Below, one piece after another: positions 7,838 through 16,478 of a stretch of DNA of 64,000 bases (its first letter is position 1; every line of letters begins with the position of its first letter). Below the pieces are notes generated by a model. The model saw only the letters and a list, made by a program, of their open reading frames with translations. It made no database searches and was not told where the DNA came from. Source of the DNA: Acidobacteriaceae bacterium (GTDB lineage Bacteria; Acidobacteriota; Terriglobia; Terriglobales; Acidobacteriaceae); contig PLCO01000013.1 in NCBI GenBank assembly GCA_003134815.1, positions 21,113 to 85,112 on the forward strand. The letters are read 5' to 3'. The position numbers and the translations under genes are program-made.

Positions 7838-9203
7838 GGGCCACCTCCGCCACTTTCAACATCGCAAGCGCTGCGCGTTTTCCCCCGGCCACCGCATCCA
7901 CCACCTCGCGCCCGCCGTTCACGCAGTCGCCGCCTGCAAAATATCGCGAATTCCCGGTCTGCCCCGTCTGTCGATCGGTCACAATCTTCCCGTCGCGCAT
8001 TTCAATCCCGCGCATTTGTTTCAAAAGTTCCATCAGCGGCGACTGCCCGATTGCAGGCACCACAAGATCGCACGCAATGCTCGCTTGCGAATCCGGAACC
8101 GCTTCCAGCTTTCCGCTCGCCTGCCGCACCTGAACCGTTTCCAGCAGTAAACGGCCGCGCTCGTCCCGCTGGATCGCCACCGGCTGGCTGTGCCACAAAA
8201 ACTGCACGCCCTCCTGCTTGGCGTGTTCATACTCAAACTCGAACGCCGACATCTCGCTCTCGCCGCGCCGGTACAACATATAGACCTTCTCCGCGCCCAG
8301 CCGCCGCGCCGCGTTGGCGGCATCGATCGCCGTATTCCCTGCGCCGACTACTACCACCGTCCCTTGCAGCTCGCGCAGATGGCCGGTCTTGTAAGCTGCA
8401 ATCAGCTCGAGCGCGTTCATCACGCCCTTCGCATCTTCGCCAGGCAAATCTTCGCCGGGCCCCTTTTCGCCACGCCCATCTTCGCCTGGTATATTCAGCC
8501 GCTGCATCGCGCCTAACCCCAGCCCCAGAAAGATGACGTCGAACTCCGCCTCTAAAGCTTCAAGCGCAGCAGCCGAATCCACTTCCACTCCGCATCGGAA
8601 CTCCACTCCCAACCGACGGATCATCTCCACTTCCCGCACGCTGTCGGCAGCGCGCAGCTTGTACTCCGCCACGCCATAAGTATTCAACCCGCCCGGCAGC
8701 ATGCGCCGCTCAATCACCGTTGCCCGCGCACCATTGCGGCACAACTCCGCCGCACACGCCAGCGACGCTGGGCCACCTCCAATACATGCCACGCGCAGCT
8801 TGCGAGTTCCCGGCGCGGACGTCGGTACAGCCTCGCCCGACGCCCAGAACGCATCCATTGCCCGCCTCTGTAATAGCCCAATCTGTATCGGCTTCCGATT
8901 CTGCCGAGTCATCACACACGCGCCCTCGCACAGCACGTCCACGGGACAAACTCTTGCGCAGCTCGCGCCCAGAATATTCGCATCCAGAATTCGCAGCGCC
9001 GACCCGCGCAGATTCCCCGATGCAATGCGCTTGATGAACCCCGGTACATCTATATGTGTCGGACACGCAGCCGTGCACGGCGCATCAAAGCAATTCAGGC
9101 AGCGGTCCGCCTCAATCACCGCGGCCTGCGCCGTCAGCGCCGGCTTTAGCTCGCCAAACCGCGCTTGTAATTGTTCGTCATGCGGTAGTGCTGCGGTGTT
9201 CAC
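7830..9203 (-). CDS. preT: Dihydropyrimidine dehydrogenase, NADH-binding subunit PreT
   Basis: A 457-residue flavoprotein of the glutamate-synthase small-subunit type. It has N-terminal cysteine motifs for 4Fe-4S clusters (CLNCFDAPCTAACPTH and CARVCPVDVLCEGAC), a FAD dinucleotide fold (CIGGGPASLACA) and an NAD(P)H fold (VVVVGAGNTAIDAA). It oxidises NADH and feeds PreA. Between the FAD half and the NAD half the protein has a low-complexity insert rich in G, E, D and P (residues near 235-255) that is encoded by 15-bp tandem repeats. It starts 15 bp after the stop of the beta-ureidopropionase gene. Confidence 0.93.
   Translation of the reverse strand: MNTAALPHDEQLQARFGELKPALTAQAAVIEADRCLNCFDAPCTAACPTHIDVPGFIKRIASGNLRGSALRILDANILGASCARVCPVDVLCEGACVMTRQNRKPIQIGLLQRRAMDAFWASGEAVPTSAPGTRKLRVACIGGGPASLACAAELCRNGARATVIERRMLPGGLNTYGVAEYKLRAADSVREVEMIRRLGVEFRCGVEVDSAAALEALEAEFDVIFLGLGLGAMQRLNIPGEDGRGEKGPGEDLPGEDAKGVMNALELIAAYKTGHLRELQGTVVVVGAGNTAIDAANAARRLGAEKVYMLYRRGESEMSAFEFEYEHAKQEGVQFLWHSQPVAIQRDERGRLLLETVQVRQASGKLEAVPDSQASIACDLVVPAIGQSPLMELLKQMRGIEMRDGKIVTDRQTGQTGNSRYFAGGDCVNGGREVVDAVAGGKRAALAMLKVAEVARA
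8436..8495 (+). repeat. 15-bp tandem repeat (4 units) inside preT
   Basis: Four 15-bp units each beginning TTCGCC (8436, 8451, 8466) or TTCGCCTGG (8481). In the preT frame they encode the Gly/Glu/Asp/Pro-rich insert. The period is a multiple of three, so copy number can change without a frameshift. Confidence 0.7.
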
Positions 9204-9218
9204 TCGTTCGCCTCCGCC

Positions 9219-10088
9219 CTACGACGCCACCAGCGGCCCGTACGAATCCGGCCGGCGGTCGCGATAAAACTGCCAAGTCCGCCGCACTTCGGCAATCTCA
9301 TCCAGATTCAGGTCAGCGGTTAGCACCTCGTCCTTGTCGCGCGCGGCCTCCGCAACAATCTTTCCGCGCGGATTGCAAAAGTAGCTCGTCCCGTAAAACT
9401 CGCCGATATTCCACGGCGCCTCGGTCCCCACGCGATTGATCGCCGCGATAAAGTACCCATTCGCCGCCGCGTGCGCCGGCTGCTCCAGCTTCCACAGGTA
9501 CTCGCTCAAACCCGCCACGGTCGCCGATGGATTGAACACAATCTCCGCGCCATTCAGCCCCAGGCACCGCGCGCCTTCAGGAAAGTGCCGGTCGTAACAG
9601 ATATAGATGCCCACCTTGGCGAAACCGAGATCGAATACCGGATACCCCAGATTTCCCGGCCGGAAATAGAACTTCTCCCAGAACCCCGGCGCCACGTGCG
9701 GAATATGCATCTTGCGATACTTGCCGAGATATGCGCCGTCGCTCGCGATCATCGCCGCCGTGTTATAGAAAACGCCTTCCTGTTCCACTTCATAAACGGG
9801 CACCACCAGCGCAATGTGCAGTTCCTTCGCCAGTGCGCGCATCAGGCTCACGGTCGGCCCATCGGGAACCGCCTCCGTCATCTCGTACCACTTCGTCTCC
9901 TGCTCTGCGCAGAAATACGGCCCGTTGAAAATCTCCTGCAGGCACACGATCTGCGCACCCTGCTTGGCCGCCTGGCGAATCAGCCCCACATGCTTCTCCA
10001 CCATTGCCTTCTTTTGCGCGGGCAGCGGTTCCGTCGCAGGCACTGCATTCGACGCCTGAATAATGGAACATCGAACAACTCTGGGCAT
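9219..10088 (-). CDS. Beta-ureidopropionase (nitrilase-superfamily amidohydrolase)
   Basis: A 289-residue carbon-nitrogen hydrolase. The catalytic triad is visible: E52 (VCLQEIFNGPYF), K126 (KYRKMHIPH) and C164 (YICYDRHFPEG). The length and the motif set match N-carbamoyl-beta-alanine amidohydrolase of the reductive pyrimidine pathway, which releases CO2 and ammonia and yields beta-alanine or beta-aminoisobutyrate. It is the first gene of the minus-strand operon, followed by preT, preA, dihydropyrimidinase and the NCS1 transporter. Alternative substrates such as N-carbamoylputrescine are possible for the fold, but the neighbours make this reading strong. Confidence 0.9.
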   Translation of the reverse strand: MPRVVRCSIIQASNAVPATEPLPAQKKAMVEKHVGLIRQAAKQGAQIVCLQEIFNGPYFCAEQETKWYEMTEAVPDGPTVSLMRALAKELHIALVVPVYEVEQEGVFYNTAAMIASDGAYLGKYRKMHIPHVAPGFWEKFYFRPGNLGYPVFDLGFAKVGIYICYDRHFPEGARCLGLNGAEIVFNPSATVAGLSEYLWKLEQPAHAAANGYFIAAINRVGTEAPWNIGEFYGTSYFCNPRGKIVAEAARDKDEVLTADLNLDEIAEVRRTWQFYRDRRPDSYGPLVAS

Positions 10089-10258
10089 GGCTTGCTACCT
10101 CCAAAATAAATCAACTGTGAGTCTTAGAAGTTAATCGAATTGCTTCCATTCGGCAATAGCATTCCGGCGGCCTTGTTCGAACGAATACCGGCCTGCTCCT
10201 CAACCCACGCCGAGCCCCGCATTGACTTACTTCTCAGCCAATCCAATAATCGAAACAG

Positions 10259-11149
10259 ATGAATATCTATCAGGAGATCGTGAAGCTGCAACGCTCGGGG
10301 TCCAGCGGCGCCGTGGCCACCATCGTAAATTCGCGCGGCTCCATCCCGTCTTTTCAAAGCGCCAAAATGCTCATCCGCGACGACGGCTCCATCGCCGGCA
10401 CCATCGGCGGCGGCTGCGTCGAGGCAGAAGTCTGGCAGGCCGCGCGGGAAGTCATCGCCCAGGAAAAGCCGCGCACCCTCACCTTCGACCTCAATCAGGA
10501 TCCGAAGTACGACACCGGCCTCGTCTGCGGCGGCACTCTTGAAATCTTCATCGAGCCTGTTCTGCCGGTTCCTCTCCTTTACATCTTTGGCGCGGGCCAC
10601 GTCGCCGTCGAGCTTTTCAAGGTCGCGCGCAACGCGGGCTTTGACTGCATCGTCATCGACGACCGCGAGGCCTATGCCAACGCCGAGCGGTTTCCCAACG
10701 CCATTCAGGTCATCGCCAGAGATTTCGATGAAGCGGTCAAGGAACTCGCGCCGAGCGAATCGTCCTATATTGTCATTGCCACCCGCGGCCACCGCGATGA
10801 TATGCGCGTCCTGCGCTGGGCGGTGCAAACACCCGCGCGGTATATCGGAATGGTCGGCTCCAAACGTAAAGCCATCACGGTTTTTCGCGAGCTCACGCGC
10901 GAAGGCCTCAAGGCCGATCTGCTGAAGCCCGACCTGTTTGACCGTGTACATTCTCCCGTCGGCCTCGACATCGGAGCCGTCACGCCCGAAGAAATTGCCG
11001 TCTCCATCGTCGCCGAGATGATCGCTGTCCGTCGTCGCGCGGAGCGCGCCCTGCCCCACATGAGCTGGTTCCATAGCGGAAAGCACGCCGCGACCACCGC
11101 TGAATCCGCAGCATCCGACGAACCCCACTCCGCCCCCGCAGAAAAGTAA
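10259..11149 (+). CDS. xdhC: XdhC-family molybdenum hydroxylase maturation factor
   Basis: A 296-residue protein with the N-terminal XdhC/CoxI domain (VNSRGSIPSFQSAKMLIRDDGSIAGTIGGGCVEAEV, including the conserved GGGCVE) and a C-terminal Rossmann-like XdhC_C domain (LYIFGAGHVAVEL, IATRGHRDD, IGMVGSKRK). XdhC binds molybdenum cofactor, promotes its sulfuration and inserts it into xanthine dehydrogenase-type enzymes. It is divergent from the pyrimidine operon, and a MobA-like nucleotidyltransferase gene follows. No xanthine dehydrogenase gene is in the window, so the client enzyme must be elsewhere. The tail is low-complexity and rich in Ala, Ser and Glu. Confidence 0.92.
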   Translation: MNIYQEIVKLQRSGSSGAVATIVNSRGSIPSFQSAKMLIRDDGSIAGTIGGGCVEAEVWQAAREVIAQEKPRTLTFDLNQDPKYDTGLVCGGTLEIFIEPVLPVPLLYIFGAGHVAVELFKVARNAGFDCIVIDDREAYANAERFPNAIQVIARDFDEAVKELAPSESSYIVIATRGHRDDMRVLRWAVQTPARYIGMVGSKRKAITVFRELTREGLKADLLKPDLFDRVHSPVGLDIGAVTPEEIAVSIVAEMIAVRRRAERALPHMSWFHSGKHAATTAESAASDEPHSAPAEK

Positions 11150-11158
11150 GTCGACTGA

Positions 11159-11205
11159 GGGTGCCCCATTCTCGCGGCGTCTTGTCTTTGCCGCTAGGGT
11201 GGGAT
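11159..11205 (+). repeat. Interspersed hairpin element (GGGTGCCCC family), copy 3
   Basis: GGGTGCCCCATTCTC then GCGGC, a pyrimidine-rich loop, GCCGC and AGGGTGGGAT. It closely resembles copy 1 (same loop and 3' end). It lies in the gap between xdhC and the MobA-like gene. Confidence 0.7.
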
Positions 11206-11240
11206 ACCGCGCTGTCTTTTCGCCCTGTTATCTTTTCTTA

Positions 11241-11894
11241 ATGCCTGGCACCCCAAATCTCTGCGGCCTCATTCTCGCAGCCGGCGAGTCCTCCCGCATG
11301 GGCGAGGACAAGGCGATGCTTCCCTGGCCCCCTCCCGCTCCGGGCGCTGCACCGCGGCCAGGTCCAACGCTTCTCTCCGTGGCCATCCTCGCTTTCGAGC
11401 CATTCACGCGGCTCGTTGTTGTTGTGGCCGGGTCAAACTCTCAAGCCGTCGGTGTTGCCGCTGGCGCTTGCGGCGCATACATGGTCAAGAATCCCAACCC
11501 CCAGCGTGGTCAATTCAGTTCCCTGCAGGTCGGCTTGAACGATGCGCTGTCCCGCGGCTGCAATTCCGCGATGATCACGCCGGTCGATTGCCCGCCGCTG
11601 AGCGCCAACTCGCTCGAGCGTCTTTGCGAATCGTTTCAACGAGCCCTCGCGCAAGGCATCTGGGCCGTTGCACCGGAGAACGATGGCAAGCACGGACATC
11701 CGCTTCTGGTCAGCCGGGAAATGATCGCTCAGTTTCTCGATGCCCCCGTCACCGCCAACGCGCGCGAAGTCCTGCACACGCACGCCCAGCGCGTCGCCTA
11801 TGTCTCCGTTCCTGATTCGCTCGAGAAAGCCGGCCTCAACACGCCGGAAGACTACGAAGCCACCGCCGTAAAAACTTCGTCTGCCGAACGCTGA
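11241..11894 (+). CDS. MobA-like NTP transferase (probable molybdenum cofactor cytidylyltransferase)
   Basis: A 217-residue nucleotidyltransferase with the signature LILAAGESSRMGEDKAML near the N-terminus (binding of the NTP phosphates) and TPVDCPPLS in the middle (metal-binding Asp). The GHPLLVS segment is typical of the MocA/MobA group. MocA converts Mo-molybdopterin to its cytosine dinucleotide form for xanthine-dehydrogenase-type enzymes, which fits the preceding xdhC gene. The ATG at 11241 gives the family-typical N-terminus; a TTG or ATG further up (11199) would run through the repeat-derived sequence. A proline-rich insert (PPPAPGAAPRPGP) follows the signature loop. Confidence 0.88.
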   Translation: MPGTPNLCGLILAAGESSRMGEDKAMLPWPPPAPGAAPRPGPTLLSVAILAFEPFTRLVVVVAGSNSQAVGVAAGACGAYMVKNPNPQRGQFSSLQVGLNDALSRGCNSAMITPVDCPPLSANSLERLCESFQRALAQGIWAVAPENDGKHGHPLLVSREMIAQFLDAPVTANAREVLHTHAQRVAYVSVPDSLEKAGLNTPEDYEATAVKTSSAER

Positions 11895-11896
11895 GT

Positions 11897-12256
11897 TCAG
11901 CCAGGAAATTTCCCCAACGCCGCCCTCAATGTGTCGATCGCCAGATGACTCGCATGAGAGGACGCCGCGGGCAATCCGCCCACCGCGCCAAGCACATCTT
12001 CCCTGCTAAGCTTTCTCGCCTCCTGCACCGCCTTCCCGCTTACAAGCTCCGTCACCGCCGACCCGCACGCCATCGCGGCTACGCATCCCTTCGCCTTGAA
12101 ACGAATCTCCGCGATCCGCCCTTCTTTAACCTTCACTGTCAGTTCCAGAACATCCCCGCAGGCCGGATTCTCGATTCGCGCCGACGCGTCCGCATCAGCC
12201 ACGGTTCCCGCGTTGCGCGGGTGCTCAAAATGGTCGAGAACTTGCGGTGAATACAT
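11897..12256 (-). CDS. IscU/NifU-like iron-sulfur scaffold protein lacking one ligand cysteine
   Basis: A 119-residue protein aligned with the IscU/NifU N-terminal fold: MYSPQVLDHFEHPRNAG, then C33 in NPACGD (with the adjacent Asp) and C64 in the KGCVAAMACGSA segment. The third cluster-binding Cys, which in IscU sits in a HCS-type motif near residue 105, is Ala102 here (SSHASHLAIDTL); His101 is kept. The protein might still bind a labile cluster through other ligands, or act as a carrier or regulator. It is convergent with the MobA-like gene, with ends 2 bp apart. No cysteine desulfurase or other isc genes are nearby. Confidence 0.85.
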   Translation of the reverse strand: MYSPQVLDHFEHPRNAGTVADADASARIENPACGDVLELTVKVKEGRIAEIRFKAKGCVAAMACGSAVTELVSGKAVQEARKLSREDVLGAVGGLPAASSHASHLAIDTLRAALGKFPG

Positions 12257-12390
12257 GCGGTTGCAGGTATCTTATTCCCGCCCGTTCCTGCCTGCAAAAT
12301 CTCCGCGCCAGACCCCCGCGTCTGCGCCCATCAGTTGCTTGAAACGCCTTCATTCCTGTTTGCTGCTCTCTGGACTAAACTGAATTTGTG

Positions 12391-13995
12391 ATGGCAATCG
12401 CAGGCGTCTCTCCCAACATCCGGCCCACCATCCAGCCTCGCTCGCCGCAGGACGCGTTTTCAAACGAGCCGTTCACCAACTTCAGCGACCCTGAGAATGC
12501 GCGCGCCATGCGCAGTGCGCTCGACAAAGTCGCCTCTCATCTCGGCACGGAGTACAGCCTGATCATCGGCGGCAGGCGTCTCCAGACACCCGAAAAAATT
12601 CGCTCCATCAATCCCGCTCGTCCCGCGCAAATCGTCGGCGTCCACCAGAAAGCAGGCGCCGAGCAGGTTGAACCCGCCATGACAGCCGCGCTTCGCGCAT
12701 ACGGATCCTGGAGCCGGACAGCCACCGAAGAACGTGTCTCGCTGCTTCTCGGCGCTGCCGAAATCATCCGCCGGCGCAAATTCGAATTCATGGCCTGGCT
12801 CACCTTTGAAGTCGGCAAGAACTGGGCCGAAGCCGACGCTGACGTCGGCGAGACCATTGACTTCCTCGAGTTCTACGCTCGCGAGGCGCTTCGCCTGGCC
12901 GCTGCCACCACGCCCATCCAGTATCCCGGCGAGCGTAACGAGCTGCTCTACATTCCCCTCGGCGTCTGCGCAGTCATCTCACCCTGGAACTTTCCCTTCG
13001 CCATCATGGCCGGCATGACGGCCGCCGCCATCGTCGCCGGCAACACCGTCATCCTCAAGCCCTCGAGCGACGCGCCCACCATCGCCGCCCGTTTTGTCGA
13101 GGTCCTTGAAGAAGCAGGTCTCCCCGATGGCGTCGTCAACTTCTGCCCCGGCTCCGGCTCCTCATTCGGCAACGCCATCGTCGAACATCCGAAGACCCGC
13201 TTCATCGCTTTCACCGGCTCCAAGGCCGTCGGCCTTGAGATTCACGAACGCGCCGCCCACCCCCAACCCGGCCAGATCTGGATTAAGCGCACCATCCTCG
13301 AGATGGGCGGCAAGGATTCAATCCTCGTCTGCGCGGATGCGGACATTGACGCCACCGTTGACGGAGTCGTCGCCTCGGCCTTCGGCTTCAGCGGCCAAAA
13401 ATGCTCCGCCTGCTCCCGCGCCATTATTGAAGCTTCAATCTATGACGATTTCGTCGAGCGCCTGCGCGAACGAGTCGCCACGCTCACCGTTGGAGATCCG
13501 GCCGCGAATCACAACATGGGACCGGTCATTAATCGGGCCTCGCTCGATTCCATGTTGCGGTCCATCGAAATCGGAAAGAAAGAAGGCAAGCTCGTTGCCG
13601 GCGGCAACGCCTCGGCTACAGCCGATGGCGGCTTTTACCTTGAACCGACAATCTTCTCCGAAGTTCCGCCCCACGCAGTGGTTTCGCAAGAGGAAATCTT
13701 CGGTCCGGTGCTGGCCGTCATCAAGGTCGTCGGCTTTGAAGAAGGCCTGCGCGTCGTCAACAACACCGAGTACGGCCTCACTGGCTCTGTTTACACAAGC
13801 GATCCCGCAAGAAAGGCTGCCGCACGCAGTGCCTTCCACGTCGGCAATCTCTACTTCAACCGCAAATGCACCGGCGCAATGGTCGGCGCGCATCCCTTCG
13901 GCGGTTTCAACATGAGCGGAACCGACTCCAAGGCCGGCGGTCCCGATTACCTTTACCTCTTCACCCAGGCCAAGAGCGTCGCCGAAAAACTCTAG
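12391..13995 (+). CDS. L-glutamate gamma-semialdehyde (1-pyrroline-5-carboxylate) dehydrogenase
   Basis: A 534-residue NAD(P)-dependent aldehyde dehydrogenase. Catalytic Glu lies in ILEMGGKD and the nucleophile Cys in FSGQKCSACSR. The N-terminal EPFTNFS segment and the C-terminal FNRKCTGAMVGAHPFGGFNMSGTDSK region (shown in part) are characteristic of the RocA/PruA group, which oxidises glutamate semialdehyde to glutamate in proline and arginine breakdown. GTG at 12388 directly precedes the ATG chosen. No proline dehydrogenase gene is adjacent. A role with the semialdehyde from pyrimidine breakdown is less likely because of these family features. Confidence 0.9.
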   Translation: MAIAGVSPNIRPTIQPRSPQDAFSNEPFTNFSDPENARAMRSALDKVASHLGTEYSLIIGGRRLQTPEKIRSINPARPAQIVGVHQKAGAEQVEPAMTAALRAYGSWSRTATEERVSLLLGAAEIIRRRKFEFMAWLTFEVGKNWAEADADVGETIDFLEFYAREALRLAAATTPIQYPGERNELLYIPLGVCAVISPWNFPFAIMAGMTAAAIVAGNTVILKPSSDAPTIAARFVEVLEEAGLPDGVVNFCPGSGSSFGNAIVEHPKTRFIAFTGSKAVGLEIHERAAHPQPGQIWIKRTILEMGGKDSILVCADADIDATVDGVVASAFGFSGQKCSACSRAIIEASIYDDFVERLRERVATLTVGDPAANHNMGPVINRASLDSMLRSIEIGKKEGKLVAGGNASATADGGFYLEPTIFSEVPPHAVVSQEEIFGPVLAVIKVVGFEEGLRVVNNTEYGLTGSVYTSDPARKAAARSAFHVGNLYFNRKCTGAMVGAHPFGGFNMSGTDSKAGGPDYLYLFTQAKSVAEKL

Positions 13996-14055
13996 CCGCC
14001 ATTCAACGTCACAATAACCCGCGCCCGCGCCAACTCAATTGCCCATGGAGACCCG

Positions 14056-14892
14056 ATGACATCGTTGCACTTTACAGGAGCGGTTTGGATCCTCTCCGTT
14101 CTGGCGGGATTTCTCGGCGCGCTTACGGGCCTCGGCGGCGGAGTCGTCGTCGTCCCCGCGCTCACCCTCGCGCTCGGCGTCAACATCAAATACGCCATTG
14201 GCGCGTCTCTCGTCTCCGTCATCGCCACATCTTCCGGCGCGGCTGCAGCCTACGTCCGCGAGGGCTTCTCCAACATTCGCATCGGCATGTTTCTTGAAAT
14301 TGCCACCACGCTGGGCGCAATTCTCGGCGCTTTTCTCGCCGGCCGCGTGGGCACGCACGCCCTCGCCATCGTCTTCGGCCTCGTTCTCATCCAGGCTGCA
14401 ATCCAATCGTTCATAGGAAATAGAGGAAACGACCAGCCCGTCGCATCCGACGCGCTAGCCGGCCGATTGCGGCTCGGCAGTTCATATCCCGTCGACGGCA
14501 AGCCGCAGGAATACGGCGTGCGCAACATCCCAGCCGGCTTCGGAATGATGTTCGGCGCCGGCGCTCTGTCCGGCCTTCTCGGCATCGGCTCCGGCGCAGT
14601 CAAAGTCATCGCCATGGACCGCGTCATGCGTATCCCCTTCAAGGTTTCCACCACCACCAGTAACTTCATGATCGGCGTCACCGCCGCCGCCAGCGCGGGC
14701 ATCTACCTCAGCCGCGGATTCATTGACCCGCGCGTGGCCATGCCGGTGATGCTCGGCGTACTTGCCGGCGCGCTGCTGGGCGCAAAAGTTCTCGTGCATG
14801 CTCAAGTGCGCACGTTGCGCGCAGTCTTCGCAATCGTGATCTTGGCGCTCGCCATCGAAATGATCGTCAACGGCATCACGGGAAAGGTGTAG
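14056..14892 (+). CDS. TauE/SafE (TSUP) family membrane transporter
   Basis: A 278-residue polytopic membrane protein with two repeated halves, each starting with a glycine-rich helix (GFLGALTGLGGGVVVVPAL; later GALSGLLGIGSGAVKV). This is the pattern of the sulfite/sulfoacetate exporter family (TauE/SafE). A hydrophilic loop of about 40 residues joins the halves. The substrate cannot be read from the sequence. The gene for a small DUF1634 membrane protein begins 6 bp after its stop, a partnership seen repeatedly in bacteria. Confidence 0.88.
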   Translation: MTSLHFTGAVWILSVLAGFLGALTGLGGGVVVVPALTLALGVNIKYAIGASLVSVIATSSGAAAAYVREGFSNIRIGMFLEIATTLGAILGAFLAGRVGTHALAIVFGLVLIQAAIQSFIGNRGNDQPVASDALAGRLRLGSSYPVDGKPQEYGVRNIPAGFGMMFGAGALSGLLGIGSGAVKVIAMDRVMRIPFKVSTTTSNFMIGVTAAASAGIYLSRGFIDPRVAMPVMLGVLAGALLGAKVLVHAQVRTLRAVFAIVILALAIEMIVNGITGKV

Positions 14893-14897
14893 CTCGC

Positions 14898-15293
14898 ATG
14901 AATGTAGCCCGCATGCATGCAGTTCGCATGGACGATCACCGCCTTGAGACCATCATCGGCCGCCTTCTGCAAATCGGCGTTCTTGCTGCCGCTGCAACCG
15001 TTTTAGCCGGCGGCGTTCTCTACCTTGTGCAGAACCACTCTGCCCGTGTGGACTATCGCAGCTTCGTGCCCGGCGGCCCTGACCTCCGCACGTTCTCCGG
15101 CATCGTGCTCTCTGCTGCGCACTTTCAAAGTTCAGGTCTCATTCAATTCGGCCTTCTGCTTCTCATCGCCACGCCAGTTGCGCGCGTCGCATTGGCCGTC
15201 GTCGGATTCGCTCTCGAGCGCGACCGGTTGTATACAGTCGTCAGCCTCATCGTATTGCTGATTCTTACCTTCAGCCTGATTCACGCAAGGTGA
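14898..15293 (+). CDS. DUF1634 small membrane protein, partner of the TauE/SafE protein
   Basis: A 131-residue protein with three predicted membrane helices (around residues 22-42, 85-105 and 112-128). It matches the DUF1634 pattern of a short membrane protein encoded next to TSUP transporters. The function is unknown; a regulatory or structural subunit is the natural guess. The first 11 codons contain short CGCATG-type repeats, so the start could instead be the ATG at 14928 (MDDHRLE). I kept the upstream start because of its close spacing to the transporter gene. Confidence 0.75.
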   Translation: MNVARMHAVRMDDHRLETIIGRLLQIGVLAAAATVLAGGVLYLVQNHSARVDYRSFVPGGPDLRTFSGIVLSAAHFQSSGLIQFGLLLLIATPVARVALAVVGFALERDRLYTVVSLIVLLILTFSLIHAR

Positions 15294-15411
15294 CTCACAA
15301 GTGGGCACGCCGACCGCGCGTCTCGCCTGACAAAGATTCTTTCGAAATGTTTTTGCTAGACCGGAGTCTTTGTGTCCGACCGGAGTCCTTTGGATTTGCC
15401 CCGCGGCTCGC

Positions 15412-16119
15412 TTACGCCACTGCGCCGGGAGCGGCTTGACTGGCTGCAGCCTGGTTTTCCGCCTGCGTCTCGGCTTCCAGTTTGCTTCCCACATCGGCGG
15501 CTGCCTTCGCCAGCACCCTGTGATGAATTGTGAACAGCGCCAACTCCAGCCGGTCGCCCACTCCGGTCTTGTCATAAATCGACCGCAGATAGTTCTTGAT
15601 CACCTGTTCCGTCGTCTTCAGTCGGGTGGCGATCTCGCGATTCTTGCAGCCCTGCACAATCAGCGCCACGATGCGCATTTCTTTCGGCGTCAACCGGTCG
15701 CGCACGCGCGCCCCCACCATGTCCTCTTCAATCGCTTCCGCCGGCGCGGATTGTGTAGGCTGCCAGGAATCTCCTGCCGCAACCCGCCGCACGCATTCAA
15801 CCAGTGCCGGCCCCGTGACGCTGCGGAACACCACGCCGCGAAAACCTTGCTGCACATACGACGCCGCGTTTTCGTTGTTCTCCGCGATCACAATTCCGCG
15901 GCTGTTCGTCGTCTCCAACAGCATGCCCAGGCGCGTGAAATCCGGTTGCAGCGAAGCCGCAAATAAAACAATGGAGTTGGGGAACGTGGATACGGCATGG
16001 TACATCCGCTCGAGATCCGTGCATTGCGCGATGATGCGCAGGTCCTCGTCCATGGCCAGAACCTTTGCGGTGCCGGCCCGGAAGATTGCCTGCGAATCGG
16101 CCAGGATGATTTTGTTCAT
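15412..16119 (-). CDS. LuxR-type regulator with a degenerate receiver domain
   Basis: A 235-residue protein with the NarL/FixJ layout: N-terminal receiver-like domain (1-125) and a LuxR helix-turn-helix (about 140-200; LTPKEMRIVALIVQGCKNREIATRLKT). The receiver has lost the phosphorylation site: the beta-3 position that should be Asp is Ala (VLFAASLQP, residues 51-59), the acidic pair near the start is reduced to ADS, and the conserved Lys of beta-5 is Arg (VVFRSV). It is therefore probably phosphorylation-independent. The C-terminus is an Ala/Gln/Glu-rich tail. It is divergent from the flavoprotein-kinase genes across a 490-bp gap. Confidence 0.85.
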   Translation of the reverse strand: MNKIILADSQAIFRAGTAKVLAMDEDLRIIAQCTDLERMYHAVSTFPNSIVLFAASLQPDFTRLGMLLETTNSRGIVIAENNENAASYVQQGFRGVVFRSVTGPALVECVRRVAAGDSWQPTQSAPAEAIEEDMVGARVRDRLTPKEMRIVALIVQGCKNREIATRLKTTEQVIKNYLRSIYDKTGVGDRLELALFTIHHRVLAKAAADVGSKLEAETQAENQAAASQAAPGAVA

Positions 16120-16478
16120 TGCGTTTCCCGCTTGCCCCCGTCCCTCATGGAAGAATGTCGGCCCCCGACACCAAACCCGACTCCAAACTCTATCCCAAAT
16201 TCGACCTTGACCCCGATCTCAATCTTCAGTCGCACCTAACCCTGTCGCGCGTGTCGTTCTCCCCCATTTGCCCCTATCGGCATAATGACCAAAGTCTTGG
16301 CAATTTCCTGATTTGCTACACTTTTTGCCCCCGCCGGTCCACTTCGCAACATCCCGGCCCATTTGGATCCTCGGTTCTCCGGTGCGGCTATTTCTGAGAT
16401 TACAGCTTTCAGGGTGGAATAGGGTACAAAAAAACCGCCGAACAGGGCCGCGGAGACCATTAACTATTTTGGGACGTC

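Noticed and set aside
12391..13995. Malonate-semialdehyde dehydrogenase completing the pyrimidine route
   Set aside because: The motifs are those of glutamate-semialdehyde (P5C) dehydrogenase, and the gene is not in the pyrimidine operon.
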